DNA of 8,284 nucleotides from CALIZF01 sp046292445 (GTDB lineage Bacteria; Pseudomonadota; Alphaproteobacteria; Rhodobacterales; Rhodobacteraceae), in contig JBKBQT010000067.1 in assembly GCA_046292445.1 (NCBI GenBank), positions 1 through 8,284 of the forward strand, written 5' to 3'. The notes beneath the pieces were generated by a model. The model saw only the letters and a list, made by a program, of their open reading frames with translations, made no database searches and was not told the origin of the DNA. Below are positions 7,932-8,284 of the stretch, piece after piece; the first letter of the stretch is position 1; each line of letters starts with the position of its first letter. Made by a program: the position numbers and the translations under genes.

Positions 7932-7960
7932 TTGCAGCCCGACGGCGTCGAGCCTAAATA
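7932..7960 (+). promoter_or_regulatory. Strong sigma-70 type promoter, probable rRNA operon promoter
   Basis: TTGCAG (7932-7937) and TAAATA (7955-7960) are separated by exactly 17 bases. The sequence after the -10 box (CGCCTTC) is GC-rich, like the discriminators of stringently controlled rRNA promoters, and transcription should start near 7967-7968. No coding region follows within the window, which fits a stable-RNA transcript. Confidence 0.65.
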
Positions 7961-8023
7961 CGCCTTCACCGAAACGAAGCAGTCGATTGGTTGCGCCGGA
8001 TCGGAAAAATCGTGATCAGGTGC

Positions 8024-8059
8024 GGTCGGTCAGGCCCCTCCACTTAGGGGACGCCGATC
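8024..8059 (+). ncRNA. boxB-like leader hairpin
   Basis: An outer stem GGTCGG (8024-8029) with CCGATC (8054-8059), including one G-U pair, encloses an inner stem CCCCT (8035-8039) with AGGGG (8046-8050) and the loop CCACTT. It ends 12 bases before boxA, the position boxB takes in rRNA leaders. Confidence 0.5.
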
Positions 8060-8071
8060 AGTCTGTTTCCG

Positions 8072-8083
8072 GGCTCTTTGACA
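8072..8083 (+). promoter_or_regulatory. boxA antitermination site
   Basis: GGCTCTTTGACA matches the rRNA boxA consensus TGCTCTTTAACA at 10 of 12 positions, with the CTCTTT core intact. In the RNA this is bound by NusB/NusE and makes polymerase resistant to Rho termination across untranslated rRNA. Confidence 0.7.
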
Positions 8084-8099
8084 TTGATGATGATGAAGG

Positions 8100-8148
8100 G
8101 ATATGCGGGCGGCTTGGCTGTTATCGGCGGCGAGTACGTTTGCATATC
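8100..8148 (+). ncRNA. Leader stem GATATGC / GCATATC
   Basis: A perfect 7-bp inverted repeat (8100-8106 and 8142-8148) encloses a 35-base loop that begins GGGCGGCTTGG. It follows boxA by 16 bases and is the second structural element of the putative rRNA leader, possibly a processing or folding stem. Confidence 0.5.
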
Positions 8149-8243
8149 GGCCTGCTAGGGGGGCGTGAGTTCTCTGATGATGCGGGTGTCAGCTTCACTG
8201 TTTGTCGGGTGCGGCGCGAGCTGCATTGCGACGAGCAGGACTG

Positions 8244-8269
8244 ATCTGTGCCTGAGGGTGCAGACAGAT
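8244..8269 (+). ncRNA. Distal leader hairpin
   Basis: ATCTGT (8244-8249) pairs with ACAGAT (8264-8269), and inside it CTG (8252-8254) pairs with CAG (8261-8263), giving nine base pairs with a 2-base bulge and a 6-base loop. It lies 15 bases before the window end in the putative rRNA leader. Confidence 0.4.
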
Positions 8270-8284
8270 GTGCGAGGTGCTTTC

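Larger units (their letters stand above)
7967..8284 (+). ncRNA. Probable rRNA operon leader (16S gene expected beyond the window end)
   Basis: The 318 bases after the predicted start site contain no credible gene but several stable-RNA leader signals in order: a two-part hairpin (8024-8059), boxA (8072-8083), a GATATGC/GCATATC stem (8100-8148) and a final hairpin (8244-8269). The run boxA, TTGATGATGATGAAGG, GGATATGCGGGCGGCTTGG resembles, from memory, the segment found upstream of 16S rRNA in Rhodobacterales. The conserved 16S start (AGAGTTTGATCCTGGCTCAG) is not reached before the window ends. Confidence 0.65.

Noticed and set aside
8078..8106. TTGACA with ATATGC 17 bases later as a second promoter
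   Set aside because: TTGACA is part of the boxA sequence, and the -10 candidate is poor and belongs to the GATATGC stem, so a chance match is more likely.
7987..8244. 85-codon plus-strand frame at the right end
   Set aside because: It runs through boxA and the leader stems, has no ribosome site and its product shows no family features.

Overview
The window looks like chromosomal DNA of a high-GC alphaproteobacterium, most likely of the Rhodobacteraceae/Rhodobacterales type. The evidence is the GC-rich codon choice, the ClpB and MsrPQ sequence types, a periplasmic DUF302 protein, a type I-secreted RTX protein, and a right edge that reads like the leader of a Rhodobacterales rRNA operon. The family placement is inferred from memory, not from a database search.

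Layout from left to right. (1) The 3' end of an unrecognised conserved gene (1-542, +). (2) clpB (672-3284, +), a complete AAA+ disaggregase, preceded by a convincing heat-shock sigma-32 type promoter at 572-600. (3) A perfect 12-bp hairpin (3299-3326) separates clpB from a convergent gene on the minus strand. (4) Two neighbouring minus-strand fasciclin (FAS1) genes. The first (3334-4854) encodes two FAS1 domains followed by ten RTX nonapeptides and a type I secretion tail. The second (5021-5491) encodes a single FAS1 domain behind an ordinary Sec signal peptide. Another perfect 12-bp hairpin lies between them. (5) A minus-strand exported DUF302 protein (5690-6136). (6) Diverging from it, msrP-msrQ (6295-7209 and 7209-7817), the periplasmic methionine-sulfoxide reductase and its membrane haem partner. 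(7) A 467-base stretch without genes (7818-8284). It holds a strong promoter (TTGCAG, 17 bases, TAAATA), A-tracts, a boxB-like hairpin, a boxA antitermination signal and further leader stems, and I interpret it as the promoter and leader of an rRNA operon whose 16S gene begins just past the window.

Two themes emerge. ClpB (cytoplasm) and MsrPQ (periplasm) are both protein-repair systems. The exported FAS1 and DUF302 proteins next to msrPQ look like an envelope or cell-surface module, and a 7-bp dyad with a 12-base spacer sits in the msrP/DUF302 divergent promoter region as a possible shared operator. No mobile element, CRISPR array or tRNA was found. The window is mostly ordinary chromosome. 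The less routine points are the FAS1-FAS1-RTX protein beside a Sec-exported FAS1 protein, and the regulatory DNA.
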